DNA of 64,000 nucleotides from Myxococcales bacterium (GTDB lineage Bacteria; Myxococcota_A; Polyangia; Haliangiales; Haliangiaceae), in assembly GCA_011526095.1 (NCBI GenBank), contig WYBA01000058.1, positions 17,428 through 81,427 of the forward strand, written 5' to 3'. Of the stretch, positions 35,401 to 44,649 are shown piece after piece (within the stretch, counting starts at the first letter, position 1; the number at the start of each line of letters is the position of its first letter). A program made the translations under genes and the position numbers. Below the pieces are notes generated by a model, which was not told the origin of the DNA, did not search any database, and worked only from the letters and a program-made list of their open reading frames with translations.

Positions 35401-38400
35401 CGCAGGCCGCGCGCCTCGACCGCGACGCCGAGCGCCGGGCGCGCGCGATCCACGTCCTCGGGAGACACCGGGGTCGCGCGCGCCGCGGCCTCGTAGGTCC
35501 GGGCCGCGGCGAGCGCGGCCTCGAGCATGCGGGTGTGCTCGTCGAGGAAGGCCGGGCTCGTCGACGCCAGGAGCGGCCGCGGGGCCACGCCGGCGGGCGC
35601 GCGCCAGGGGCTCGCGGGGCCCCACACGTCGGCCAGCGGCTGGAGCGCGACCGCGAGGTCGAGCAGCTCGCGCAGGCTCGACTGCGCCACCTGATCGAGG
35701 CCACCGCCGAAGGACGGGTCGCGCGGGTCCTGACACGCCGCGAACGCGAGCAGCTCGCCGAGCGACAGCTCGAGGCCCGCCGGGCGCGCGCGCAGGGCGC
35801 TGGCTCGGAGGTCGAGGGCGTGCGCGACGCGCTCGTGCTCGGCCTGGACGCGCTCCGCCTCGGCCGCGTCGAACGGGATGCGGTCCCGCTGCTCGAGCCG
35901 CGCCGCGAGGTGCGCGTAGAGCGGCTTGCGGTCCTCGTGGACGTCGTGGACGACCGCGAGCGCCTTCGCGAACCCGATCGCGGTGAGGCGCTGGTGCACG
36001 ACGTCGAGCGCCGCGCGCTTCTCGCACACGACCGCGACGCGCTCGCCCCGGCGCAGCGCCTCGGCGACGAGGTTGACGATGACCTGGCTCTTGCCGGTGC
36101 CCGGCGGCCCGTCGACGACGGTGGCCGCCTGCTGGCGACAGGCGGCGATCACCGAGCGCTGCGACGGGTCCGCGGGGATGACGGGCGTCCAGGACGGATC
36201 CGCGGCAGGCCCCGGGCCCACGGGCGCCGCGCCGCCGAGGAGGCGCTCGGGCAGCAGCGTCGCCGCCGCGCCGAGCACGGACGAGAGCTCGACGTCGGGC
36301 CGGGCGAGCTCCTGGAGCAGGCCGTCGTAGTCCTGCAGCAGGTCCGAGCTCGACTGGGGGAACATCCCGAGCACAGCGACCTCCTCGACCTCGAGCAGCT
36401 CGCCGCGCTCGAGGAGCTCGACGTCCCGGTCACGAAACGGCAGCAGCGGCCCGTCCTGGTGGGTCGTGACCAGCCCGACCTCGGCGAGGCGGCGGCGGAC
36501 AGCCTCGGGTCCGCCGGCCGGGTCGCCGGCGAGCTGCTCCAGCTCGTCGGACAGCTCGTCGCCGTAGGCGAACCCGCGCTTGTTGAACACGAGCCGGATC
36601 AGCGACTGGTTGGCGACCGCGGGCTCGTCGGGCCGCGGGCGAAGGCGATAGCCGCGCGCGCCCGCGCCGTCGCGCTCGAGGTCGACCGGGTACAGCACGA
36701 GCGGCGCGCGCACCGTGTAGCCGGCGACGTTGCCGGTGAGGAACGGGTAGCCGACGTAGAGATCGTGGGCACCCGTCTCCTCGAACCGCTCCGCGACCTC
36801 GCGCGACAGCGCGAGCAGCTCGGCCGAGACGGCGGCCGCGCTGGAGTGCCGGCCAGCGTCCGCGGCGTCGACGACGCGCACCTGCTTGCCGGCGCGGACC
36901 TGCGCGAGCACGCGCTCCGACATCCCGACGGAGACCTTGTCGAGCTCCGCGAGATCGAAGGCGCGACCGCGGCGCGCCTGGCGGAGCCGGACGGAGGGGC
37001 TCCGCCCGTCGCCGGAGACGAGCTGCTCGCGCAGGCGGCGCAGCGCGGAGATCAGCGCGGCGCGACTGACATCGTCGATCACGGCGCGCGGGCGCTCCGG
37101 CGCACGCGCGGTCGCGCGCACCGCGAGGTCGAGCCGCTCGTCGAGGGCGGCGGAGGTGACCTCGGTCGATGCCTCGATGCCGTGACGGCGGAACGCCTTG
37201 ACCAGCCGCGCGACGTGGTCGTCGGTCCGGCGGTCCGAGCCGAGCAGCCGCAGCAGGCGGCGCAGGGTGATCGTGGCCTCACCGCGGCGCACGACGCCGC
37301 GCAGGAACGCCTCGAGCGCGTCCTCGACGTCCCGCCGCTTCGGCGGCATCGGGAGATCGGCGACCGTGACCTCCTGGGCCGCGAGCTCGACCCGGAGCGT
37401 CGCGAACAGCACGGACAGGTAGCGCCGGTACTCGGCCTCGGCGCCGACGACCCGTCCAACCGCGATGATCAGCTCGACCTCGCGCGCGTCGATCGCGCCG
37501 TCCGCGCCCATCACGTGGACGAGGAGGTGGAACAGCGCCCGCGTGAGATCGGGGCCGCCTGCGGCCACGACCGGCGCGGTCTCGTGGAAGCGCTCGACCG
37601 CGAGCTCGGGGTCGAGGTAGCTGCGCCAGTCGGCGACGAGCGGGGCGAAGATCTTCTCGATCGCCCCGGACTCCTCGTCGGACAGCTCGCCGTCGGCGAA
37701 CGCGACGATGACGGCGGCGGCGAGCGCGCACTCGTGGAGCTCGCGCGGTGGCTCGCCGGTGCGGCTGTGGTCGAGCGCCGGTGATCCGCTGGCGTCCTCG
37801 TCGCCGCTGCCGAGGCAGCGCGCGAGGATCGCGTCGACGTCGGCGAGCGCGCGCGTGCCCGGGCCCTTGCCGGTCAGCTCCTGGTACGTGCGCGTCTCGC
37901 TGAACAGCCACAGCGCGTAGCTGCGGAGGTTGTGCTCGGGGTGGGTCCCGGCGTAGACGTCCCCGCCCTCGACGAGCCCGCGCTCGATGACGTCGCGGCA
38001 CTGCGCGAGGTACGCGTCGGTGTCCCACGTCAGCTCGCTGCTGGACAGGCCGGTGACCGTGGCCATCTCGAGGCGGAGCGCAGCGTGGAGGTCCTGGCAG
38101 GCGAGCAGCCCGAGGCGATCCGCGGTGAGCTCGGCGGCCATGCTGAGCTTGGCGAGCGCGAGCTCGAGGCGAGGCTCGAGCTCGACCCGACCGAGGACCC
38201 GCGAGACGCCGAGCATGCGCGTGTGCGGGCTCGTCGGGCCGTGCGCGAGGTAGTGACCGAGCTCGTGGCCGAACACCGCGCGCAGGGCAGGCTCGTCGAG
38301 GCGCGACAGCAGCGAGCCGTGGATCTCGAGGAGGATCGGATCGCGGACCTGGTGCATCGCCGCGTTCTCGGGTCCGCTGCGCTGGTAGAGCTCGAGCTCA

Positions 38401-39626
38401 CCCGGGACGCCCAGGACGCGGGCCGCCTCGCGCGCGAGCGCGTAGGCCTGGGGCGCCATCGAGTCGGTCAGGCGCAAGCTCTGCGCCATCAGCTGGCGGC
38501 GCACGTCCTTGTCGTCCGCCGGCACCAGGCGAGCGGCGAGCGGCGCGGCGAGGGGGTGCTGGGCGACCCGCTCCGCGAAGGTGCGCTCGCACCCCACGCG
38601 GATCGCCTCGACGTCCAGCCGCTCGAGCACGCGCGGCGGGCTGGCCGGTGGACGCGGGACCTGGTGGATCACCGAAGACGACCGCTCCCTGGGGAGCGGC
38701 TCCGTGGGGCTCGCCGAGGTCGTTCCGTGCGCGCCGGCGTCCGCCCCCAGCGCCGCCTGGAACGCCTCGCACGTCGGGAAGCGACTCGCCGGGTCGGGCG
38801 ACATCGCGCGCTCGATCGCCGAGACCAGCGGCGACGGGAGGTCGGGGCGACGCTGCGCGAGCGGCACGAACCGGCCATGAACGATCCGCTCCATCACCTC
38901 GTAGTCGCTGGGGCCGTCGAACGGCGGCTGGCCTGCCGCGAGCTCGTACGCGAGCACGCCCAGCGAGAAGATGTCGGAGCGCGGGGTCGCGTCCCGCGCG
39001 CTGCGGAGCTGCTCGGGGCTCATGTACGTCAGCGTCCCCAGGCGCGCGTCCTCGCGCGTCGCCCGCGGCGCCGAGGACAGCGCCGCGGCGTCGGCGATCT
39101 TGGCGATGCCGAAGTCGGCGACCTTGGGGACGACGCCGCCGTCCGGGCCACGCGCCAGCAAGACGTTCGCCGGCTTGAGGTCGCGGTGGATGATGCCCTG
39201 GGCGTGCGCGGCGCCGACCGCGTCGAGGATCGGGAGCAGGAGCCCTCGGAGCTGGTCGACCGGGGGCAAGACCCGGCGGTCGTCGATCACCGTCTCCAGG
39301 CTCGGCCCGTCGACGTACTCGCAGACGAGGGCCGCGACCTCGGGCGTCGCGACCGTGTCCGTGACCCGCACGATGCCCGGGTGCCTCAGGTTCGCCTGGA
39401 TCCGCCCCTCGTCGAGGAACCGCGCGCGCGCCTGCGGCGCCTCGCGCAGCCCGGGCGCGAGCACCTTGAGGGCGTGCATCGTGCCGAGCGTGGCGTGCCG
39501 TGCGCGGTAGACGTGGGCCATCCCCCCCTCGCCGATCTTCGCCTCGACGACGTAGTTGCCGACGCGCTGGCCGGCAGACAGCGCCCCGCGGGGAGAGGGG
39601 GCAGGCGGTGGGTCGGAGAGGGTCAC
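32475..39626 (-). CDS. giant Ser/Thr kinase-M48 protease-TerB-SF1 helicase-REase-like fusion
   Basis: 2383 residues. The Ser/Thr kinase (about 22-295) has GEGG, K54, HRDLKPAN (147-154), DFG (171-173) and SPEQ, so it looks active. An M48-type metallopeptidase region (about 340-600) has HELGH (454-458) and ELTAD (E499). A TerB-like helical region (about 630-745) has two ADGxxxxxE motifs. A DUF4011/COG1112-like SF1 helicase (about 860-2110) has Walker A GPPGTGKS (1173-1180), DEAS near 1826, GDEKQMPPSS and NVAISRAK near 2088, all intact. A C-terminal Vsr/MTES_1575-like nuclease fold (about 2170-2265) has Pro2198 in FRVPVAV where Asp is expected and LIDDAS where ECDG is expected, so it is probably inactive. 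It is the last gene of a four-gene overlapping operon; kinase plus COG1112 helicase recalls the Mokosh defence system. Confidence 0.85.
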   Translation of the reverse strand: MTLSDPPPAPSPRGALSAGQRVGNYVVEAKIGEGGMAHVYRARHATLGTMHALKVLAPGLREAPQARARFLDEGRIQANLRHPGIVRVTDTVATPEVAALVCEYVDGPSLETVIDDRRVLPPVDQLRGLLLPILDAVGAAHAQGIIHRDLKPANVLLARGPDGGVVPKVADFGIAKIADAAALSSAPRATREDARLGTLTYMSPEQLRSARDATPRSDIFSLGVLAYELAAGQPPFDGPSDYEVMERIVHGRFVPLAQRRPDLPSPLVSAIERAMSPDPASRFPTCEAFQAALGADAGAHGTTSASPTEPLPRERSSSVIHQVPRPPASPPRVLERLDVEAIRVGCERTFAERVAQHPLAAPLAARLVPADDKDVRRQLMAQSLRLTDSMAPQAYALAREAARVLGVPGELELYQRSGPENAAMHQVRDPILLEIHGSLLSRLDEPALRAVFGHELGHYLAHGPTSPHTRMLGVSRVLGRVELEPRLELALAKLSMAAELTADRLGLLACQDLHAALRLEMATVTGLSSSELTWDTDAYLAQCRDVIERGLVEGGDVYAGTHPEHNLRSYALWLFSETRTYQELTGKGPGTRALADVDAILARCLGSGDEDASGSPALDHSRTGEPPRELHECALAAAVIVAFADGELSDEESGAIEKIFAPLVADWRSYLDPELAVERFHETAPVVAAGGPDLTRALFHLLVHVMGADGAIDAREVELIIAVGRVVGAEAEYRRYLSVLFATLRVELAAQEVTVADLPMPPKRRDVEDALEAFLRGVVRRGEATITLRRLLRLLGSDRRTDDHVARLVKAFRRHGIEASTEVTSAALDERLDLAVRATARAPERPRAVIDDVSRAALISALRRLREQLVSGDGRSPSVRLRQARRGRAFDLAELDKVSVGMSERVLAQVRAGKQVRVVDAADAGRHSSAAAVSAELLALSREVAERFEETGAHDLYVGYPFLTGNVAGYTVRAPLVLYPVDLERDGAGARGYRLRPRPDEPAVANQSLIRLVFNKRGFAYGDELSDELEQLAGDPAGGPEAVRRRLAEVGLVTTHQDGPLLPFRDRDVELLERGELLEVEEVAVLGMFPQSSSDLLQDYDGLLQELARPDVELSSVLGAAATLLPERLLGGAAPVGPGPAADPSWTPVIPADPSQRSVIAACRQQAATVVDGPPGTGKSQVIVNLVAEALRRGERVAVVCEKRAALDVVHQRLTAIGFAKALAVVHDVHEDRKPLYAHLAARLEQRDRIPFDAAEAERVQAEHERVAHALDLRASALRARPAGLELSLGELLAFAACQDPRDPSFGGGLDQVAQSSLRELLDLAVALQPLADVWGPASPWRAPAGVAPRPLLASTSPAFLDEHTRMLEAALAAARTYEAAARATPVSPEDVDRARPALGVAVEARGLRASEEDRRLFGAILPLAATDPARLLATDEARAAWDDGRTAMVKLDRAVAFTPTPELVAALAVLRRLGGAWYRFLAPSWWRARAALRRELAQVWPEQAGAAATPALVQDLADRIAASRAWSAIGGALDRLGLRPLLPTSASAVGPLVERVSRLAPAMRELGAARPQLVAVAAWAPDVASDPDALARWDATVDERVRLLGARDALRAAAAPLCAAFPWLPALPAAATLEPLLHAWRRDASRLAEADALLARARAILPTADALLDLVLARRGDEPAAGWRAAISGAWASAWQARVEREHPGLAQLGTGADDRERDRLAERLAELEHERRELEIERTLARIDEAELLRIEAAEKHKRRTPAQKLREDLLKETTKRRMLMPLRTFVRRFAPHGLLGVAPVWLLSPETMAILFPREPLFDLVVFDEASQCTVEAGLPVLLRARRVVVAGDEKQMPPSSYFTLGGDDDEPDPDASGPARAAVDDDAQRELRDLLGAESLLSLARPRVAHAGLAWHYRCRDEALIAFSNHAMYQGNLLTIPSTAGASAPSALRWVSVPDGAYQGGENKPEAERVVDVVGELLARSPRPTIGVVTFNLKQRKAVLDAIDARVAADSAFAAGWTEAVAHESLDERPFVKNLEQVQGDERDVIVFSLGHAPQSRRRKGALTDEAYVPARFGPLGQRGGERRLNVAISRAKQACYVVASFEPAQLSVASSRHEGPRLFKQFLEFAHHMHGGRRVEATRILDLVREAVHVPAHARVRLPIEGYVPLSTQLALALEQAGIPHDLDVGASTFRVPVAVLDPADPARYALAILIDDASAAGDAFDLHVHRPGVLRQRGWKVLSISAASWRRRAPEILAEIEAAVPGCRGAATSELYARHRARTQHTALAAPITAPAPSAPTTSAPAPDVPAWARAIEDGLYRQALMHLDRHGTLGEIDLANLVGGARRARLFIAQLATWGPTLPFRVEVTETNSGKLLRKA

Positions 39627-42600
39627 GGGCTGGCGGCTCCTTGGCGCGGGCGCGCCGCGGGGGCGAACCGCCGGATGATCTGCGACAGGTCGATCGCGCG
39701 CACGCGGGCGGTGTCACGAAGGGGCTGGCCCGCCGCCGGGCGCTCGTCGTCGGCGAGGAGCTCCTGCGGGCGGCAGGTGATCAGGACGATCTGGACGTCG
39801 GCGGAGGCCTGGCGCAGCAGCTCGTTGAACCAGGCGAGGCGGCTGGTGTCGCTCTGGCTGAGGTGGTCGTCGAGGACGATCGCGCTGCGGAGCTGCTCGG
39901 CGATGCACACCCGCAGCAGCGTCGCGAGCTGGTCCTGGGTGCCGGCGGACAGGGCGGCGAGGTCACGGCGCTCGCCGGCGACGAGGACGCCGCCGGCCTC
40001 GAGCTGGGCGCCGAGCTCGAGGTCGCCGTAGCGCCCGGCGGTGAGCGCGCGGAACCGCTCGCTGACCGGGCCGGCGAGCGCGCGGCCGAGGTGGGCGCTC
40101 TCGGTCGTCTCGGTCTCGCGCAGCGTGGTCTGGAGCAGCCGCCACGCCTCGCACTCGATCTCGAGCTCGCGCTCGCGCTGGAGCGCGCGGTCGAGCGCCT
40201 GGCCGATCTCGGCGAGGCGCTCGCGCACGATGTTGCCGCCGACCTGCTCGAGCGCGCCGCGCGCACGCGCGAGCTCGTCGTCGAGGTCGCGGAGCTCGTC
40301 CCGCCCACGCGCGAGGCTCCGCTCGAGCAGCTCGACGGTGTCCGGCTCGACGTCGCCCATCGCGGGCTCGAGCTCGAGCATGCGCGCGCGCAGGCGCGCG
40401 ATCTCGGCGCGGTGCTCGTCGAGGTTGACGCTGGCGACGGCGACGCGCTGGTCAGCGTGCGCGACGACCGCGGCGGCATGGTCGGCGCGCGCCGCGTCGC
40501 AGGCGGTCGCGGCGGCGGTGGCCCGCGCGCGCGCGTCACGGGCCGCCTCGTCGGCGGCCTGGGCCCGGACGCGAAGGTCGGCGATCGCCGCGGCGTGCGC
40601 GGCGCGCGCGGCCTCGACGTCCTGGCGCGCGCCGGCGACCGCGGCCGCCGCCACCTCCCGCGCCCGCTCGGCGGCCCGCACCGTCTCGTGCCAGGTGGTG
40701 AGCGGCAGCGAACGCGCGCCCGCGTCGAGGTCGGCGCGCCAGGCGCCCGCGACGTCGAGCTGGCGCGCGGCGCTTCGCGCGGCGTCGAGGCGCGTCGCCG
40801 CCTGGACCTGCGCGACGCGGGCGACGCCGGCGGCCTCCTCGGCAAGCCGCTGGCGCTCGGCGGCCGCGGCCAGCCCGGCCTGCGCCGACGCGACCGCGGC
40901 GTCGACGGCCGCCTCGGCCTGGGACGCGCCGCTGGCGAGCGTCGCGCGCTCGCGCTCGACATCCGCGAGGTCCGTGGCGAGCTGCTGGAGCGCGGCGCGC
41001 GCGGTCGCGACGACCTCGGCCCACGGCGCGTCGAGCGTCGCCTGCGCGGCCGCGGCGTCGGTGTGGCGGCGTGCGGCGTCGGCGCGCAGCGCGTCGTGGT
41101 GGGCCTCGGTCCGCGCGACCTCGGCCCGCGCCGCGTCCAGCGAGGCGCGCCGCGCGGCGACCTCGGCGTCGAGCTCGCCGGCGCGGCGGCGAAGGCCGGC
41201 TTGCCACGGCTCCCCGAGCCGCGCGAGCCCGAGCGCGAGCTCCTCGCGATCGGCGGCGCCGAGCTCGGCCTCGGCCGCGGCGTGCTGCTCACGCAGCGCG
41301 GCCAGCTCGACCAGCGCGACCGCGGCGGCGCGCTGGTCCGCGATGTCCGCGTCCCGGACATGATCGGCGATCCGGCGCGCGGCGTCGTCCGAGCGGGCGC
41401 GCAGCCCGGCGAGCTCGTCGATCGAGGCGGCGCCGTGCTCGACGAGCGCGGCCTCACCGTCGCGCACCCAGCGCGCGCGCAGCTCGGCCGCGCGCGCCCG
41501 CGCGGCCTCCTCCCCCGCGATCACCTCGAGCTCGCCGACCTCGTCGAGGTCGAGCGCGAGGCGCCGGGTCGCGGCGAGCGTGAGCGGCTCGCTCACCGTG
41601 ACCGGCGCGTCCACGGCGCCGTCGCGCGTCGCGCGGACCGTGACGGGGCGGCGCGGGCGCAGGACGATCGACAGCCCGCCGCCGAGCGCGGCCTCGGCGA
41701 CGCGCAGCTCGTCGTGCAGCGCGCGCAGCGCGGCGATCCGGTCAGGGGGCGGCAGCGCCGGCCGGACCTGCGCGCGCAGCTCCTCGGCGGCGCGCCGCAG
41801 GTCCTCGGCGCGCGCGCGCTCCCGCGCCGCGTCCTCGCTGGCCTTCGTGGCGGAAGCGAGCTGATCGCGCAGCGCGCGGTAGCGCCCGTACGCCTCGACC
41901 TGCGCGAGCCCGGTGCGCCCATGCTCGGCGCGCGCGAGCCCGGACTCCGCCGTGGCGACGGCGGCGCGCGCCGCGTCGACCTCGCTTCTCGCGCGCGCCA
42001 CCGCCTCGTCGGCCTCCGCCGCCGCGCGGGCCAGCGCACCGGCCTCCCGCGCTCGCTGCATCACCGCCTCGCGCTCGGCGCGGTGCGACGCCAGGACCAG
42101 GGCGCGGTTGTCCAGCTCGTGGCGGCGCAGCTCCCGCGCCTGGACCCGGTCGCCGCTGCGCGCGTCTCGCTGGCGCTGGCGAGCGTCGTCGAGGGCCTGG
42201 CGCGCGCGGTCGACCCCGGCGCGAGCCTCGGCGAGCGCGGCGTCGGCGCCCGCCGCCCTCTCCGTGGCCTCGCGCGACGTGACGTCGGCCGTGGCGAGCT
42301 GTGTGGCGGCTGTCTCGGCCGCGCGCAGCGCGCTCACGGCCATGGCCGCGCCCGCGTCCGCCGCGCGGGCATCCTCCTCGGCCGCGCGCAGGCGCGCCTG
42401 GAGCGCCTCGACCTCACGCGCCGCGTCGGGCGCGTGGGCGAGCGCGTCGAGCCGGGCGCGGGCGGACTGGGCGGCGACGTCCGCCTCGGCGACGGCGCGC
42501 GCCAGACGCTCCGCCTCGCTCGCGGCGGCGGCGGCCTGCTGGTCGAGCACGCGGAGCTGCGCCTCGGCGGCCGCGAGCCCCGCCGCGGCCTGCTCGACCT

Positions 42601-43498
42601 CGCGCACCTTCGCCGCGCGCTCCTGGACCTGGACGTACAGCGCCTCCCGCTCGCGCCGGGCTGCGAGCTGCGCGCGCGCGACCTCGAGCTGGTCGATTAT
42701 CTCGGCGACCCGGGACGCCAGCTCGTCGCGGGCGACGCGGACGTCCTGGAGGCGGCGCTCGACGCCGGCGCTGTCCTGGACCGCCTTCACGAGGGCGTCC
42801 TGCTCGTCCTTCAGCGCCGTGATCCGCTCCGCCACCTCCACCCAGGGCGAGCCCGCGGCGCGTCGACGCTGGCCGCGCGGGGTGAAGGCGCGATCGACGT
42901 ACACCGTCGAGGCGTCGAGCACCTGCTTGAACAGCGGGTCCTGCGCGAGCGCGCCGAGCGCCGCGTTCAGCCGCTCGCGGCCCGACTCGTCGGGGTCGCG
43001 GTCGATCCGCGCCTCGAACAGGACCTTGCGCACGCTGTCCTGCGCCTGGTCGGCGAGGAGCACCTGGGTCAGGAAGCTGTCCGGGAACGCCTGCCGGCCC
43101 TGCGCGCCCGGCGCCGGCAGACCCCATCCCAGCATCTCGCGCACGCGCCTGTCGACCTCGCGCCCGTTCGCCTCCGCGGTGAACACGCGCCCGTCCTTCG
43201 ACGACTCCAGCGCCGAGCGCCCGCCCGCGGCGGCGAACGACTTGGTGACGCGCCAGTATCGCCCGTCGTCGGCGCACAGCGTGAGCTGGACCCGCGGCTC
43301 GCCGTCGCCGTACCACGAGGCGAACCGCGCGGCGTGGGTCGAGCCGTGGGGCACGAGCAGCACCGCGCGGATCGCCCAGGCCAGGCTCGACTTGCCGAGG
43401 TCGTTCGGCCCGTAGAGGACGTTGAGGTGCGGGCCGAGCTCGACCTCGGCCCGCTCGATGCACTGGAACCGCTCGACGACGAGCTTGACCAGCCTCAC
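39623..43498 (-). CDS. SbcC/YhaN-like coiled-coil ATPase without zinc hook
   Basis: 1291 residues from GTG 43498, which overlaps the stop of the nuclease gene (GTGA). The N-terminal ATPase half has Walker A GPNDLGKSS (30-38). A very long Ala/Glu/Arg coiled-coil region (about 240-1080) follows. The C-terminal half has signature LSAGTQDQL near 1188 and Walker B IVLDDHLSQSD near 1208. The DD form is typical of YhaN and RecF. No CxxC hook is present at the coiled-coil tip, unlike true SbcC/Rad50, so dimer bridging must differ. It partners the SbcD-like nuclease encoded just upstream and should regulate nuclease access to DNA ends. It is coupled by ATGA to the giant fusion gene. Confidence 0.85.
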   Translation of the reverse strand: MRLVKLVVERFQCIERAEVELGPHLNVLYGPNDLGKSSLAWAIRAVLLVPHGSTHAARFASWYGDGEPRVQLTLCADDGRYWRVTKSFAAAGGRSALESSKDGRVFTAEANGREVDRRVREMLGWGLPAPGAQGRQAFPDSFLTQVLLADQAQDSVRKVLFEARIDRDPDESGRERLNAALGALAQDPLFKQVLDASTVYVDRAFTPRGQRRRAAGSPWVEVAERITALKDEQDALVKAVQDSAGVERRLQDVRVARDELASRVAEIIDQLEVARAQLAARREREALYVQVQERAAKVREVEQAAAGLAAAEAQLRVLDQQAAAAASEAERLARAVAEADVAAQSARARLDALAHAPDAAREVEALQARLRAAEEDARAADAGAAMAVSALRAAETAATQLATADVTSREATERAAGADAALAEARAGVDRARQALDDARQRQRDARSGDRVQARELRRHELDNRALVLASHRAEREAVMQRAREAGALARAAAEADEAVARARSEVDAARAAVATAESGLARAEHGRTGLAQVEAYGRYRALRDQLASATKASEDAARERARAEDLRRAAEELRAQVRPALPPPDRIAALRALHDELRVAEAALGGGLSIVLRPRRPVTVRATRDGAVDAPVTVSEPLTLAATRRLALDLDEVGELEVIAGEEAARARAAELRARWVRDGEAALVEHGAASIDELAGLRARSDDAARRIADHVRDADIADQRAAAVALVELAALREQHAAAEAELGAADREELALGLARLGEPWQAGLRRRAGELDAEVAARRASLDAARAEVARTEAHHDALRADAARRHTDAAAAQATLDAPWAEVVATARAALQQLATDLADVERERATLASGASQAEAAVDAAVASAQAGLAAAAERQRLAEEAAGVARVAQVQAATRLDAARSAARQLDVAGAWRADLDAGARSLPLTTWHETVRAAERAREVAAAAVAGARQDVEAARAAHAAAIADLRVRAQAADEAARDARARATAAATACDAARADHAAAVVAHADQRVAVASVNLDEHRAEIARLRARMLELEPAMGDVEPDTVELLERSLARGRDELRDLDDELARARGALEQVGGNIVRERLAEIGQALDRALQRERELEIECEAWRLLQTTLRETETTESAHLGRALAGPVSERFRALTAGRYGDLELGAQLEAGGVLVAGERRDLAALSAGTQDQLATLLRVCIAEQLRSAIVLDDHLSQSDTSRLAWFNELLRQASADVQIVLITCRPQELLADDERPAAGQPLRDTARVRAIDLSQIIRRFAPAARPRQGAASP

Positions 43499-44649
43499 GG
43501 CGTACGCCCCTCCCGCGCGAGCTGGAACAGGTGATAGAGCGCCTGGCGTGCGATCTCCGGCCGCTCGGACTGCTCGAGATCCTTGAGCCGCGCCACGGTG
43601 GCGCGGAGCACGGGCGGGAGGCCGGCGAGGCTGGCCTCGATGCCCCGCGTGTCGAGGGTCAGCCGCGAGCGGTCGAGCTGCAGGATCCCGGCGCGCCCGA
43701 TCGTCGCGGCGGTGCCCTGGAGCTCGCGCAGGATCGCCTCGGCGTCGTCGAGCTCTGCCGCCGTCAGCCGCGCCTCCACGGTGAGCCGCAGCACGACGCG
43801 GCCGAGCGACTCGGCGCGCAGATCGCGCAGCTCGGCGAGCGAGCGCACGGTCCGGTCCTTCCACTGCCAGTACGCGACCCGCTCGGTCTCGTAGCGGACG
43901 CGGCGCGACCGGGTGAAGAACGCCACGACGACGTTGCCCGACTCCGGCTCGTCGAACGAGGTCGCCTCGGGTGCGCCCGGGTAGATCACCGGCGGCTGGG
44001 CGCCCGGCGGGACGACGCGGAAGCTGTGGGTGTCGCCGATCGCGAGGTAGTCGAACCCGCGCAGCGCGGCGGCCTCCTTCGCGATCGGGAAGTTGGTCTG
44101 GCAGTCGGCGAGGTCGAACGTGCTGCCGTGGACCAGGCCGATCCGGATCCGCGGGTCGCCCGGCGCGCGCGCGGGGAGCGCGAGCGCCGGATCGTCCTGG
44201 CCCGCGCGCGACCGGCACGGCCGGGCGTGCAGCACGGCCACGTCATCGAACGCGTACGTGAACTCGTCGTCGTCGACGACGTGGACCCACGGCGGCAGCG
44301 CGCGGCGGAACGGGTGCGCCCGGTCGTAGACCGAGCCGGCGTGGACAGGGTCGTGGTTACCTGGGAGCAGGAACACCGGGCGCCGCGACCGCCACGCGGT
44401 GAGCTTGGCGGCGACCGGCTCCCACCACGCGCGATCCGGCGCCGCGTCGTCGAACAGATCGCCGGCGCACAGCACGCCGTCAACGGCGCGCTGCTCGGCG
44501 ACGCCAAGGATCTTGTCGAGCACGTCGAGGCGCGCGCGGGTGAGTCGCAGCTCGTCGCTCTCGGGGAAGCTCGGGAACCGCTTGCCCAGGTGCCAGTCGG
44601 CCGTATGGAGCAGCTTGAGCGCCACGTCGTCTGCCTCCGTCCGGGTCAT
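43495..44649 (-). CDS. SbcD/Mre11-like metallophosphoesterase nuclease
   Basis: 384 residues from the ATG at 44649, overlapping the SNF2 gene stop (ATGA). Calcineurin-like phosphoesterase motifs are all present: D18-x-H20 in HTADWHLGK, GDLFD (D64), GNHD (N98-H99-D100), a His in VHGSTFD and GDTHSF. The C-terminal part (about 250-384) is a capping and ATPase-binding region. The family makes manganese-dependent exo- and endonucleases acting on DNA ends together with an SbcC-type ATPase, encoded here by the next gene. It is probably the main nuclease of the operon, since the REase-like domain of the giant protein looks inactive. Confidence 0.87.
   Translation of the reverse strand: MTRTEADDVALKLLHTADWHLGKRFPSFPESDELRLTRARLDVLDKILGVAEQRAVDGVLCAGDLFDDAAPDRAWWEPVAAKLTAWRSRRPVFLLPGNHDPVHAGSVYDRAHPFRRALPPWVHVVDDDEFTYAFDDVAVLHARPCRSRAGQDDPALALPARAPGDPRIRIGLVHGSTFDLADCQTNFPIAKEAAALRGFDYLAIGDTHSFRVVPPGAQPPVIYPGAPEATSFDEPESGNVVVAFFTRSRRVRYETERVAYWQWKDRTVRSLAELRDLRAESLGRVVLRLTVEARLTAAELDDAEAILRELQGTAATIGRAGILQLDRSRLTLDTRGIEASLAGLPPVLRATVARLKDLEQSERPEIARQALYHLFQLAREGRTP

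Noticed and set aside
32628..37784. Very long open frame (about 1700 codons) on the plus strand, antisense to the giant fusion gene
   Set aside because: It is a by-product of GC-rich codon use. The translation is Arg/Ala/Gly-rich with no domains, while the minus frame holds intact kinase, protease and helicase motifs.
39500..43534. Long plus-strand frame (about 1340 codons) opposite the SbcC-like gene
   Set aside because: Low-complexity Arg/Ala/Leu translation with no family motif; the minus strand has P-loop, coiled coil and signature motif.
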